Shown: positions 1 through 6,493, counted from the stretch's first letter. The stretch: 12,261 nucleotides of DNA from Bacteroidales bacterium (GCA_004557315.1 SFEH01000110.1:1-12261); one strand, 5' to 3'. The notes: generated by a model not told the origin, from the letters alone. Numbers and translations are program-made.

Positions 1-812
1 TTGGAGAGCATGTCATTGCCTGGAGATATGATGTCGAGGAAGTACTTGATGATGCACATGTCAAAATACACGCGTAGCGGGTCAGTCTTAAGCAAAAGCC
101 AAGGACGAGTCATTCTTACAGGAATCGTTGCACGTATGGAGAAGACTCTGTTCCATATACGAGAATGGTGGCCACATGAGTTACGGGTGACGGCAACGAT
201 GGTGAGCCATGACTCAAATGGAGCAACCTGCAAGTCGAACGACTGAGATATTCGTTTCTTTAATTTCTTGTTTTTGATGTTTGCATAAATATTGGTGACG
301 ACACCAAAGGGGAGTACTTCCATCAATATCCATGCTGGTGGGTATGGATTAGAGTAGATTTCCTTGAAATGCGTTACAAAATCCTCCTTCGAGCGGTTAA
401 GCTCTTCCTCTATCAAATGTATGGTCTTGTTGAATTTGGCAGGATTTGAAAAATTGCTTGCATCAGTTATCCAGAAAGGATCATTTGTCATTTCACAGCC
501 ACAATTCACGATAGAACATCTCACAGCCACTTCAATTTTCTCTATTTCGTTGAACAGCAACATACGGAGTTTCTTGTCAAAACGATAAAGTGTCATTACC
601 TTATCAAAAGATGCTCCTCCCTTAAAAAGATGCTCTTCTTTTGGCATACGTAGAAGTGGATGCATATAGGCGGATAGACGATAATAACCAATATGTGACA
701 AGTAATGCTGTGCCTTGCTTTCATCGGTTATTGACAATCCTCTCTCCCTCAAGATTTCTATTGACTCTTTTGGTGACTTATAAGTTTTATTGAATATTGT
801 CTTGTTTGCCAT
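1..812 (-). CDS. Abi family (AbiD/AbiF, Abi_2) HEPN protein, 3' end outside window
   Basis: At least 270 residues read on the minus strand from an ATG at 812-810 with no stop before the window edge, so the C-terminus is missing. The N-terminal region contains the 'HYLSHIGYYRLSAYM' segment (about residues 36-50) typical of Abi_2 proteins. 'YRFDKKLRMLLFNEIEKIEV' lies at about 76-95 and 'PPAWILMEVLPFG' at 158-170. The HEPN ribonuclease signature R-x4-H is at R210-H215 in 'TRNSCGHHSRIWNR'. Known for the family: abortive-infection or toxin-like RNases of about 300 residues. Inferred role: phage-triggered or RNA-controlled growth arrest. It is transcribed divergently from the lipoprotein cluster and has its own promoter and a structured leader. 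The ATG sits about 60 bases downstream of the predicted transcription start; no closer start is needed. The family call is secure, the biological trigger unknown. Confidence 0.9.
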   Translation of the reverse strand, partial: MANKTIFNKTYKSPKESIEILRERGLSITDESKAQHYLSHIGYYRLSAYMHPLLRMPKEEHLFKGGASFDKVMTLYRFDKKLRMLLFNEIEKIEVAVRCSIVNCGCEMTNDPFWITDASNFSNPAKFNKTIHLIEEELNRSKEDFVTHFKEIYSNPYPPAWILMEVLPFGVVTNIYANIKNKKLKKRISQSFDLQVAPFESWLTIVAVTRNSCGHHSRIWNRVFSIRATIPVRMTRPWLLLKTDPLRVYFDMCIIKYFLDIISPGNDMLS

Positions 813-822
813 AAGTACATAT

Positions 823-875
823 AAAAAAACGACCCGCACATTTGAGCATCGTTGAGAGGCTTGGCGGGTTCTCGT
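823..875 (-). ncRNA. Candidate abiF-type structured leader RNA with terminator-like end
   Basis: Read on the minus strand, ACG (875-873) and ACCCGC (869-864) pair with GCGGGT (837-832) and CGT (831-829), leaving a three-base bulge AGA. The hairpin runs directly into seven Ts (829-823). GAGA around the bulge (873-870) could pair with UCUC in the loop, giving a small pseudoknot. The predicted start of transcription falls at the 5' end of this structure, so the element is positioned as a discrete RNA ending before the Abi_2 ATG at 812. A conserved RNA motif called abiF is known upstream of Abi_2 genes; assignment to it is my inference from position and form, not from a covariance search. Confidence 0.6.
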
Positions 876-879
876 GCTG

Positions 880-911
880 CAAAGGTAAAGCATTTATTTG
901 GATTGTGCAAG
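880..911 (-). promoter_or_regulatory. Bacteroidetes-type promoter for the Abi_2 gene and its leader RNA
   Basis: On the minus strand the -7 box TACCTTTG occupies 887-880 and fits TAnnTTTG. A -33 element CTTG (911-908) lies about 20 bases upstream. Initiation would fall near 873-875, the first bases of the leader hairpin. Confidence 0.65.
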
Positions 912-941
912 GATTTTACGGAAAAAATCTGCAAGGTGAGT

Positions 942-972
942 GCAAAAAAGCAAGTTTACTTGTTTTTTTTGC
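942..972. terminator. Bidirectional terminator-like hairpin
   Basis: CAAG (951-954) pairs with CTTG (959-962) around the loop TTTA. The stem is extended by a G-T pair and by six As (944-949) against the T-run at 963-970, closing with GC/GC. The symmetrical A and T runs would allow function in either direction. It lies upstream of the Abi_2 promoter and could insulate it from rightward or leftward transcription. No convergent genes are visible, so its role is inferred. Confidence 0.4.
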
Positions 973-1115
973 CGAGCCGCAGCCAATTTTATGCAAAAAG
1001 TGCGGAATTGGAGGTGATTTTTAACAGATGTTGGGTGTTTCGAGATGCCGTGGATTCAACTAGCAAGAGCAAATTATGCATAATCTTAGTGATTTGTTGA
1101 TGACTGATGTTCGAA

Positions 1116-1185
1116 TACGTAGGTTCGTTATTTGTCGCGAATCAGTGGTACCTGTCCCTATGACCCTCGTACCTGTCCCTATGAC
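1116..1185. repeat. Copy 1 of a 52-base intergenic repeat plus a 17-base tandem unit
   Basis: Bases 1116-1167 match 2455-2506 at 51 of 52 positions. The last part, GTACCTGTCCCTATGAC (1148-1164), is repeated directly at 1169-1185 with a 21-base period. The same motif forms the terminal inverted repeat of the second copy. This points to a small REP/MITE-like family with variable arrangement; no transposase is nearby. Confidence 0.75.
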
Positions 1186-1236
1186 TCCGCTCAAGTTTCC
1201 CTCCCTTTTACACAGTTGAGTATTCAGTGCTGGCGA

Positions 1237-1269
1237 CTGGGGGCGCGGGCGAGACGCCCACACCCCCAG
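1237..1269. repeat. GC-rich palindrome (REP-like)
   Basis: CTGGGGG (1237-1243) pairs with CCCCCAG (1263-1269) and GGGCG (1247-1251) with CGCCC (1255-1259) around the loop AGA. It is followed by a C-rich stretch with a second 'CACCCCCA' (1274-1285). It sits in a gene-free interval between the 52-base repeat and the first lipoprotein promoter and stands out from AT-rich surroundings. Not a terminator: no T-run follows directly. Confidence 0.55.
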
Positions 1270-1302
1270 TGTCCACACCCCCAAAATGGTGGAAATATGA
1301 CT

Positions 1303-1390
1303 TTTTTCCATTTTGAACGGTGTTTTTCCCGTTTTGACCGATTTTTTTCCCGTTTTTTCTTTTCTGTTTCCCCTTTTTTCATTAATTTTG
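1303..1390 (+). promoter_or_regulatory. Pyrimidine-rich promoter region of the first lipoprotein gene
   Basis: TAATTTTG at 1383-1390 fits the TAnnTTTG -7 box; the -33 element is weak (TTTC at about 1361). Upstream lie several imperfect units of the form TTTTTCCC-GTTTTGACC-G (about 1303-1375), almost devoid of purine runs. The start codon at 1431 follows an A-rich leader, as is common in Bacteroidetes. Confidence 0.45.
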
Positions 1391-1430
1391 CAGCAGAATT
1401 TTGTAAATAACTTAAAAAAATAAATTAGGA

Positions 1431-2411
1431 ATGAAGAAAATGGTTCTTTCTGTGATATGGCTTGCGATAGCGGGAGTATTCACAACAATGACAATGTCGG
1501 CTTGCTCCGACGACGAAGAAGAGAACAACAGCAGTAATGGTGGTGGCGTTACCATCGAAGGTGTTGACCAGGCGGAGTATTTCCGCAAGAACCTTGGAAT
1601 CTTTGCCGAAAACGACAGCATCCTCCTTCCAATGCGAATGACTGTCTTGGACGCGCTCACTCCTACCGTCTATAGCTTCTTTGTAGAAGATATGGAGGAG
1701 GCAGAGAGGTTGTTCCTTGCTTGGATTCCCGACAATGCTCTCGATGGCGTGAGCCGCAACGGCAGCACCATAGTCTATGCTCCCCGCGACGCACAGGGAG
1801 CGTCACAGGGTACCATCACTTTCCGCGCTGCCCTGCCAACGGAAACGGCTACGCTTGCCGTGGTTGAGTTCAACGGAGTGAACAAGATGAAAGGCATCGA
1901 CAAGATAAAGTTCCAGCCTGAGTCGGCGATGCCAGACAATGCTTACGCTTATCCCTTGCCTCTGGATTTAACTAGTATAGAAAATGGCTATTGGTTTTAT
2001 CAACAAGTGCCAAAAGAAGAGATTTTTAAATGTCATCTTGATAAGGAAAAAGTGACTTATTACTATACTTACCCCTTAAAAGTACGCTTAAATCAAGTAT
2101 TGAATCTTAATTTATTTTGGTATTCTTGGTTTTCTTTTAAATGTTTTGAATTTGCAATGGCGAATGACCCAAAGTTTAAAGCAGAAGTAATAAAAAGGTT
2201 TAGTAAACATCGAATTCCAGTATTCATGGGAGGGGGAGCTACATCGAGATCCGAAAGAAAATGTACCTATTTCTACACTTATCTCTGCGGGAGAGATGAT
2301 TTGGCTTGGCGCTATTTGTGGAATAATTTAGATCCATATGATGACTATTGGCTTATTCGTTGCTATGCTGTTAAGGACGGTCAAACACTTAGTATTCCAA
2401 TGATGGATTAA
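1431..2411 (+). CDS. Surface-type lipoprotein, mosaic, function unknown
   Basis: 326 residues. A lipoprotein signal peptide ends in the lipobox M-S-A-C with C25 as the lipidated cysteine. It is followed by SDDEEENN, the kind of acidic stretch that directs Bacteroidetes lipoproteins to the cell surface. Residues about 40-175 are encoded by GC-rich, well-adapted codons and look like one folded domain. From about residue 180 (base 1965) the coding sequence becomes strikingly AT-rich and aromatic/basic in content (FWYSWF, YYYTYP, WRYLW) until the stop. I do not recognise either domain. The gene has its own promoter and is followed by the second copy of the 52-base repeat, then by two more lipoprotein genes in the same direction. 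The composition break suggests that the C-terminal half was exchanged or acquired; this is inference. Confidence 0.8.
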   Translation: MKKMVLSVIWLAIAGVFTTMTMSACSDDEEENNSSNGGGVTIEGVDQAEYFRKNLGIFAENDSILLPMRMTVLDALTPTVYSFFVEDMEEAERLFLAWIPDNALDGVSRNGSTIVYAPRDAQGASQGTITFRAALPTETATLAVVEFNGVNKMKGIDKIKFQPESAMPDNAYAYPLPLDLTSIENGYWFYQQVPKEEIFKCHLDKEKVTYYYTYPLKVRLNQVLNLNLFWYSWFSFKCFEFAMANDPKFKAEVIKRFSKHRIPVFMGGGATSRSERKCTYFYTYLCGRDDLAWRYLWNNLDPYDDYWLIRCYAVKDGQTLSIPMMD

Positions 2412-2438
2412 CGTGAACTTGATGAAATATATCTTACC

Positions 2439-2506
2439 AGGGTCATAGGGACAGTACGTAGGTTCGTTATTTGTCGCGAATCAGTGGTACCAGTCCCTAT
2501 GACCCT
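2439..2506. repeat. Copy 2 of the 52-base repeat as a 68-base inverted-repeat element
   Basis: AGGGTCATAGGGAC (2439-2452) is the exact inverse of GTCCCTATGACCCT (2493-2506), so this copy has 14-base terminal inverted repeats. Its internal and right part (2455-2506) is nearly identical to 1116-1167. It lies 27 bases after the stop of the first lipoprotein gene and about 40 bases before the start of the next. It could act as a transcript hairpin or be a MITE-like insertion. Confidence 0.75.
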
Positions 2507-2546
2507 ATAGACAACTTGAAATAATGACATTTTAGTATAATCACAA

Positions 2547-3482
2547 ATGAATGGTATCATAACGAGGAATGTTGTCCGTGTCGTTTTTATAGTAGCCATC
2601 CTTTTTTCTATTGTAGGGTGTTCTGATAACGATGAAAACAACACTACACCCTCATTGACTTCCACTAATGTGGTGGAGGTCGTGTTCTCGCCATCCGGCT
2701 TCGGTGACTTGGGCTATAACGACATCATACTCACGGGACTTGAGGAGTCGCGCAAGCGGCTGGGCTTCGACGTCATGATGCATGTGCCCGCATCGGTGGA
2801 GGACGGTATCGCCATCTACAACAAATGGGCGCAGAAGACCGCCAAGGACGAGAGACGGCTGTTCATCTTCGCCAGCAACCAGTATGAGAGTGCCTTGCGT
2901 AACTCCTCGGTGCGCCCTTCGGACGCCAACAGCTCAGTGCTGCTCTACGAGACCCACGAACCCATCGACGGCGTATATACCTTCCGCATAGGCATGTATG
3001 GCGCGGCATATCTCATCGGTGCATACACAGCCCTAACCAATAAGGATGAATCTGACTACAAGCCAGCCGTGCTTGCTGCCAATCCCTTCGACCGTAATGT
3101 TGACGGAGCCGCACAGGGATTCCGCGACGGGTTCATTGAGGCAGGAGGTGCGGATGCCACCATATCTTATATCTCAGACAAGGAAGGCGACGGCTACAAC
3201 ATGCCCGATGAAGCATACGCCCTCTGCACCCGACTTTACGAGTCGGGCCACACCTTCTTCTTCCCCGTGGCAGGCGGCAGCAACAAGGCTGTATATCAGT
3301 TCTCGCGCAACCAAGGTGTCTATACCGCCGGCATCGACGGCGACATGTCTGCCTATTCGGGTCTGATGAACTGTTCGCTCGTCAAGAACATCGGCAGTGC
3401 CACCAACGACTTCATCGCCCTGTGGCTTGATAAGAAGGAAATACCCCAACACCAGGATTTCCATTCAAGAACAATATCTTAG
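2547..3482 (+). CDS. BMP/PnrA-like substrate-binding lipoprotein, altered C-terminus
   Basis: 311 residues. The signal peptide ends in the lipobox I-V-G-C (C25), followed by SDNDENN. The mature part resembles basic membrane protein/PnrA-type binding proteins: 'FSPSGFGDLGYND' at the first strand, then alternating strand-helix segments, 'ANPFDRNVDGAAQGFRDGF' and 'FFPVAGGSNKAVY' as expected in the second lobe. Known for the family: binding of nucleosides or similar ligands for uptake or sensing. Here no ABC permease is adjacent. The protein ends abruptly after 'WLDKKEIPQHQDF' with a non-conserved tail, where family members normally continue. The +2 frame stays open to a TAA at 3512-3514, overlapping the next gene, so a small indel near 3455-3470 is likely. 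Partner genes: the mosaic lipoprotein upstream and the legumain fusion downstream. Confidence 0.75.
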   Translation: MNGIITRNVVRVVFIVAILFSIVGCSDNDENNTTPSLTSTNVVEVVFSPSGFGDLGYNDIILTGLEESRKRLGFDVMMHVPASVEDGIAIYNKWAQKTAKDERRLFIFASNQYESALRNSSVRPSDANSSVLLYETHEPIDGVYTFRIGMYGAAYLIGAYTALTNKDESDYKPAVLAANPFDRNVDGAAQGFRDGFIEAGGADATISYISDKEGDGYNMPDEAYALCTRLYESGHTFFFPVAGGSNKAVYQFSRNQGVYTAGIDGDMSAYSGLMNCSLVKNIGSATNDFIALWLDKKEIPQHQDFHSRTIS

Positions 3483-3490
3483 GAAAGGAG
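3481..3490 (+). promoter_or_regulatory. Strong Shine-Dalgarno sequence before the third lipoprotein gene
   Basis: AGGAAAGGAG lies seven bases before the ATG at 3498. Such a purine-rich site is unusual in Bacteroidetes, whose leaders are mostly A-rich, and it supports 3498 as the true start. Confidence 0.6.
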
Positions 3491-3497
3491 ACAGAGT

Positions 3498-3734
3498 ATG
3501 AAAAGAGCAAGTAACTTCTTTAACTCCCTATTAATAATAATCTTCCTCCTCCTCTTCTCCTGCTCCGACGACAACAACATCGCCACCGACAGTCCTGAGG
3601 TCATCTCCAACCGCGAGGTGAAAATAGCCGTGGTGCTCAAGAAGGGCGACCGCCAGGAGCGCGTGCAGCGCATACTCGACATGGCACGCGAGAACATCAC
3701 AATGGCAAGGGGTGGGGTAGTGGGGTTGCTATGA
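3498..3734 (+). pseudogene. N-terminal fragment of frameshifted binding-protein/C13 peptidase lipoprotein
   Basis: 78 codons read from a well-placed ATG. The lipoprotein signal ends in F-S-C (about C22), followed by SDDNN. The first strand of a periplasmic-binding fold ('VKIAVVLKKGDRQERVQRI', about residues 41-59) and the helix 'LDMARENITMA' follow. After that the frame passes through a G-rich tract (about 3708-3726) and stops at 3732-3734. The continuation of the same protein is found in another frame, already recognisable at 'CYDDQHTKTLAYECAKTDKT' (3727-3786) just upstream of the 3787 ATG. The junction also seems to lack a stretch of the binding domain, since the segment linking the first and second units is very short. 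Interpreted as the 5' part of one gene broken by an indel or deletion. Confidence 0.7.
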
Positions 3735-3786
3735 CGACCAGCACACCAAGACGCTCGCCTACGAGTGCGCCAAGACCGACAAGACC

Positions 3787-5505
3787 ATGTTCACCTTCAA
3801 CACCTCGCAGGAGCTGGCGCGCATCTTCGGTCAACACGGCAACTACTGGGGACTCTCCGAGAGTGACATCACGCAGTGCGAGATACTGCTCTCGCTCATG
3901 GCTGATGGAGGGGTTCAATTTGATGTAGCCCTGCTTGCCTGCGACAACGACTACGGACAGACCTTCGTGGATTGGTTTGCCTTCCAGGCAGCCGAGATGG
4001 GACTTAATCCCGTGGGCCTTGCCACATATAAGGACAAGTCGGAAATCCCCGAAGCCTATCTCAAGGCGTGCGCCAATAATCCTATCTTGACATTATGCGT
4101 GCCAAACAATGCCGAGGAGGCTTCCATCATGTACGAATGTACCAAGATGGACAACTTCTCCCATTTCTCTGTACCTTTCTTCACCGACCGTGCCTACGAG
4201 CCCGCCATGCTGAAGAACGAGGGACTTATTGGACTCAACCTTGTGGCTGACCCCGCTTCGGGCTTTGGCGTGGTGTATAAATCTCGCTTCGGCGAGGCTC
4301 CCATCCATGGCGATGCCGAGCTGTATGATGCCATCATGCTCACCTGTCTTGCAAGCCGTTATGACGAAGTGCATAATCTCGACAACCTCAACTATGCCGT
4401 CGGCACCCTGCTCTACTACCACTCCGACATTCAGGGCGGATGGATGTCGGGCAACATGAAGCAGGCTTTCGAGACGATTGCCGAGGGCGGTGTACCCGAG
4501 GTGAGCGGTGCCGTGGGCAAGCTCGATTTCGATCCCAAGAACTACACGCTCATCACCCATTCCACCTACGACTACTGGACGGTGTATGAGGGACAGTTCC
4601 TCTCGCTCAACTATATGAAGCGTTCCGAGGGCGAGCACTCCTCGTCTCCCATAGTCAGCTGGGAATGGAACAAGACCTACCAGCAGCAGTTCGACGAGCA
4701 CATGTCCGACATTGGCTATCCTGCCCTCACGGGCAACAAGGCGGTCATCATTGCCGGTTCGGGCGGTTGGGTGAACTACCGTTTCCAGGCCGATGCGCTC
4801 GAATACTACCAGATGCTCCGCAATTCGGGCTATAGCGACGACGACATCATACTCATCATGGCTGACGACCTCGCGCAGAACGCCAACAATCCCGAGAAGG
4901 GAGTGGTGCGCCGCTCGGTGGATGGAGACAACCTGTATAAGAACGTTGTCGTTGACTACCGCCTTGAGGACATCACCTACAACGACCTTGCCGTCATCTT
5001 CTCGGGCAAGCCCGACGTTGCCCATCCCGAAGTGCTCGACAGTGGCGCAGGCGACAACGTGCTCTTCTTCTGGAGTAGTCACGGCACGCCGGCAGGACTT
5101 GCCCTTGGCGACTTCGACCTAGTGTCGGGTAAGCAGATGGCGCGCATACTGCAGAAGATGAGCGACGAGCAGCGGTTCCGCAAGATGATGTGGATAGTTG
5201 AGGCATGCTATTCAGGCGGAGTGGTAAAGGAGTGCGAGGGCATTCCCGGACTGCTCGTGATGACGGCAGCCAATGCCAACGAGTCGTCGAAGGCCGACCT
5301 GTGGTATGCCCCCTATAATGTCTATCTTACCAACCGCTTCACATCGTCCATCATCTCCCGTCTGTATTCCGACCCTGCGACATCTCTCCGCGACCTCTAC
5401 AACGTGGCGTTCACAGGAACTCTCGGTTCGCACGTCACGATATACAATGCCGACAACTACGGAAACCTCTATCAGAACACAATGAGGGAATTCTTGGGGA
5501 AGTAG
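3787..5505 (+). CDS. Periplasmic-binding domain fused to legumain-like C13 cysteine peptidase (5' end frameshifted)
   Basis: The open frame gives 572 residues from ATG 3787, but the frame is open from 3721 and belongs with the lipoprotein start at 3498. Residues 1-270 resemble a type-1 periplasmic-binding fold ('FDVALLACDNDYGQTFVDWF', 'GDAELYDAIMLTCLASRYD'). Residues about 317-545 match peptidase family C13: 'AVIIAGSGGWVNYRFQAD' (319-336), 'GYSDDDIILIMADDLA' (348-363), catalytic His432 in 'FFWSSHG', catalytic Cys474 in 'WIVEACYSGG', and 'TAANANESS' (493-501), which parallels legumain TAANPRESS. Known for the family: cleavage after Asn/Asp, or GPI-transamidase chemistry in eukaryotes. Inferred: a surface or periplasmic sensor-protease or processing enzyme working with the adjacent BMP lipoprotein. 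The catalytic pair is intact, but without frame repair the product lacks its signal peptide. A strong terminator ends the unit. Confidence 0.85.
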   Translation: MFTFNTSQELARIFGQHGNYWGLSESDITQCEILLSLMADGGVQFDVALLACDNDYGQTFVDWFAFQAAEMGLNPVGLATYKDKSEIPEAYLKACANNPILTLCVPNNAEEASIMYECTKMDNFSHFSVPFFTDRAYEPAMLKNEGLIGLNLVADPASGFGVVYKSRFGEAPIHGDAELYDAIMLTCLASRYDEVHNLDNLNYAVGTLLYYHSDIQGGWMSGNMKQAFETIAEGGVPEVSGAVGKLDFDPKNYTLITHSTYDYWTVYEGQFLSLNYMKRSEGEHSSSPIVSWEWNKTYQQQFDEHMSDIGYPALTGNKAVIIAGSGGWVNYRFQADALEYYQMLRNSGYSDDDIILIMADDLAQNANNPEKGVVRRSVDGDNLYKNVVVDYRLEDITYNDLAVIFSGKPDVAHPEVLDSGAGDNVLFFWSSHGTPAGLALGDFDLVSGKQMARILQKMSDEQRFRKMMWIVEACYSGGVVKECEGIPGLLVMTAANANESSKADLWYAPYNVYLTNRFTSSIISRLYSDPATSLRDLYNVAFTGTLGSHVTIYNADNYGNLYQNTMREFLGK

Positions 5506-5515
5506 GAATAATAAT

Positions 5516-5555
5516 GTCCACACAAGGTTTTCATGCCTTGAGTGGACTTTTTTTT
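5516..5555 (+). terminator. Rho-independent terminator of the lipoprotein cluster
   Basis: GTCCACACAAGG (5516-5527) pairs with CCTTGAGTGGAC (5536-5547) with a single A-A mismatch and an eight-base loop, followed by eight Ts (5548-5555). It lies ten bases after the C13 peptidase stop. Confidence 0.9.
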
Positions 5556-5575
5556 ACAATTTTTGAGCATTATCC

Positions 5576-5606
5576 ATTGAGAATTGAAGGAAATGCACTA
5601 TCTTTG
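5576..5606 (+). promoter_or_regulatory. Bacteroidetes-type promoter for the 201-residue gene
   Basis: ATTG (5576-5579) is separated by 19 bases from TATCTTTG (5599-5606), a textbook TTTG/TAnnTTTG spacing. The start codon follows 57 bases downstream, and the promoter begins the cassette just after the preceding terminator. Confidence 0.75.
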
Positions 5607-5662
5607 CCAATGATAAATCCTTAAAATCAGACTTTATTATCAATATTATCAATCATCTCGTC

Positions 5663-6268
5663 ATGGACAAGAATTCAGACAACCAGACTTCAGGACAGCA
5701 GATGCCCTACGTACTGCATCTGCATGAGCACAATGCCCCGATCTACAACATCAACATCGGATACGTCGATAAGCAAATCAATGGCGACTATTATGAATAC
5801 GGCCATGGGAGAGTGGACAAGGATGAAGCGCATAAGCCTGAATCGCATAAGCCAGAAGCTCATAAGCCTGAGGCGCAGAAGGAAGATGAAAAGCAGAAAC
5901 CTGGTGGCAGAAAGAAAGCACTGTTCGCAAATAATCAGTCGCAATATACCGAGAATCTTGAGGTCAAGAAAAGAGAGGCTCAGCGCCTGAGAGACTTCCT
6001 CCAAAAACATAAACTGTCAAACACTAAGCTGAGCACACAGCGCGACAGGCTCAACATGATTATCGTGGCGTTCCTGCGCAGATGGAGAGACAGCAGGCTG
6101 ATTGGCAAAGAGATCTCAGGTGCCGCCGTGTTCCGCTTCCTCACTGAGGATGTGAAATTGTTCACGGATGTCGAGCAACGAAGCTATGCCAACAAGATCA
6201 CCACGATGGTCGATAGCCTCAATGTCAACGTTGAAGTAGAAAAACTGGTTGCTGTGGCATTCAAATGA
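5663..6268 (+). CDS. Hypothetical basic protein with HKPE repeats, first gene of cassette
   Basis: 201 residues, not recognised. The N-terminal part 'PYVLHLHEHNAPIYNINIGY' (about 15-34) is His/aromatic rich. Residues 56-70 are three tandem copies of A/S-H-K-P-E followed by a degenerate fourth, encoded by 15-base direct repeats (5828-5872). A Lys/Arg-rich linker leads to a helical C-terminal domain (about 100-198) with 'LNMIIVAFLRRWRDSRLIGK'. No signal peptide or TM segment, so cytoplasmic. It has its own promoter and a very strong terminator directly after the stop, so it is a single-gene transcript although it faces the replication genes. Position before the ATPase and primase suggests a DNA-binding or regulatory role, but nothing in the sequence proves it. 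Confidence 0.75.
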   Translation: MDKNSDNQTSGQQMPYVLHLHEHNAPIYNINIGYVDKQINGDYYEYGHGRVDKDEAHKPESHKPEAHKPEAQKEDEKQKPGGRKKALFANNQSQYTENLEVKKREAQRLRDFLQKHKLSNTKLSTQRDRLNMIIVAFLRRWRDSRLIGKEISGAAVFRFLTEDVKLFTDVEQRSYANKITTMVDSLNVNVEVEKLVAVAFK

Positions 6269-6280
6269 CTTGCAGCTATT

Positions 6281-6328
6281 TTGCTTGGTGCATTCGCGAA
6301 AAAACCGAATGCACCAAGCAATTTTTTT
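6281..6328 (+). terminator. Perfect 16-base-pair terminator hairpin
   Basis: TTGCTTGGTGCATTCG (6281-6296) is exactly complementary to CGAATGCACCAAGCAA (6306-6321), loop of nine bases, then seven Ts (6322-6328). It follows the 201-residue gene by 12 bases. The stem is longer than a terminator needs, and its motif recurs at 6383. Confidence 0.9.
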
Positions 6329-6350
6329 ATTTGTCATAATTTATTGTAAT

Positions 6351-6382
6351 AAAGGATATTGCCCTCTGCGATATCCTTTTTT
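6351..6382 (+). terminator. Second terminator or attenuator hairpin before the ATPase gene
   Basis: AAAGGATAT (6351-6359) pairs with ATATCCTTT (6371-6379), and the T-run extends to 6382. It stands in tandem with the 6281 terminator and upstream of the ATPase start, so it may be a back-up terminator or an attenuator for transcription entering the replication genes. Confidence 0.5.
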
Positions 6383-6404
6383 CTTGGTGCATTCACTGAA
6401 TGCA
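6383..6404. repeat. Third copy of the CTTGGTGCATTC motif, small hairpin
   Basis: CTTGGTGCATTC (6383-6394) repeats the left arm of the terminator (6284-6295). TGCATTC (6388-6394) pairs with GAATGCA (6398-6404) around a three-base loop. There is no T-run after it, so it is not a terminator. Together with both arms of the upstream hairpin the motif occurs three times within about 120 bases before the ATPase gene. Confidence 0.6.
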
Positions 6405-6493
6405 TCCATTGCATATTGCCAGTTTTTTCAGAACTTCGCACCAAACAAATAAAAACAATTTATGTGTACTGTAATCAAAAAACTTTACTTACA

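Noticed and set aside
842..1100. Two overlapping small plus-strand frames
   Set aside because: They overlap the Abi_2 promoter, its leader RNA and the bidirectional hairpin, and show no protein-like composition or ribosome-binding site.
2782..3464. Small frames within the BMP lipoprotein gene
   Set aside because: They are out of frame with a protein that has a clear lipobox and binding-protein motifs.
4093..5082. 329-residue open frame on the minus strand
   Set aside because: It lies antisense to the C13 peptidase gene, whose motifs are clear; the open frame is a by-product of codon bias in GC-rich coding sequence.
6359..6493. Extended N-terminus of the ATPase
   Set aside because: This part falls on the hairpin repeats and reads as a random hydrophobic/cysteine sequence; ATG 6494 gives a sensible N-terminus.
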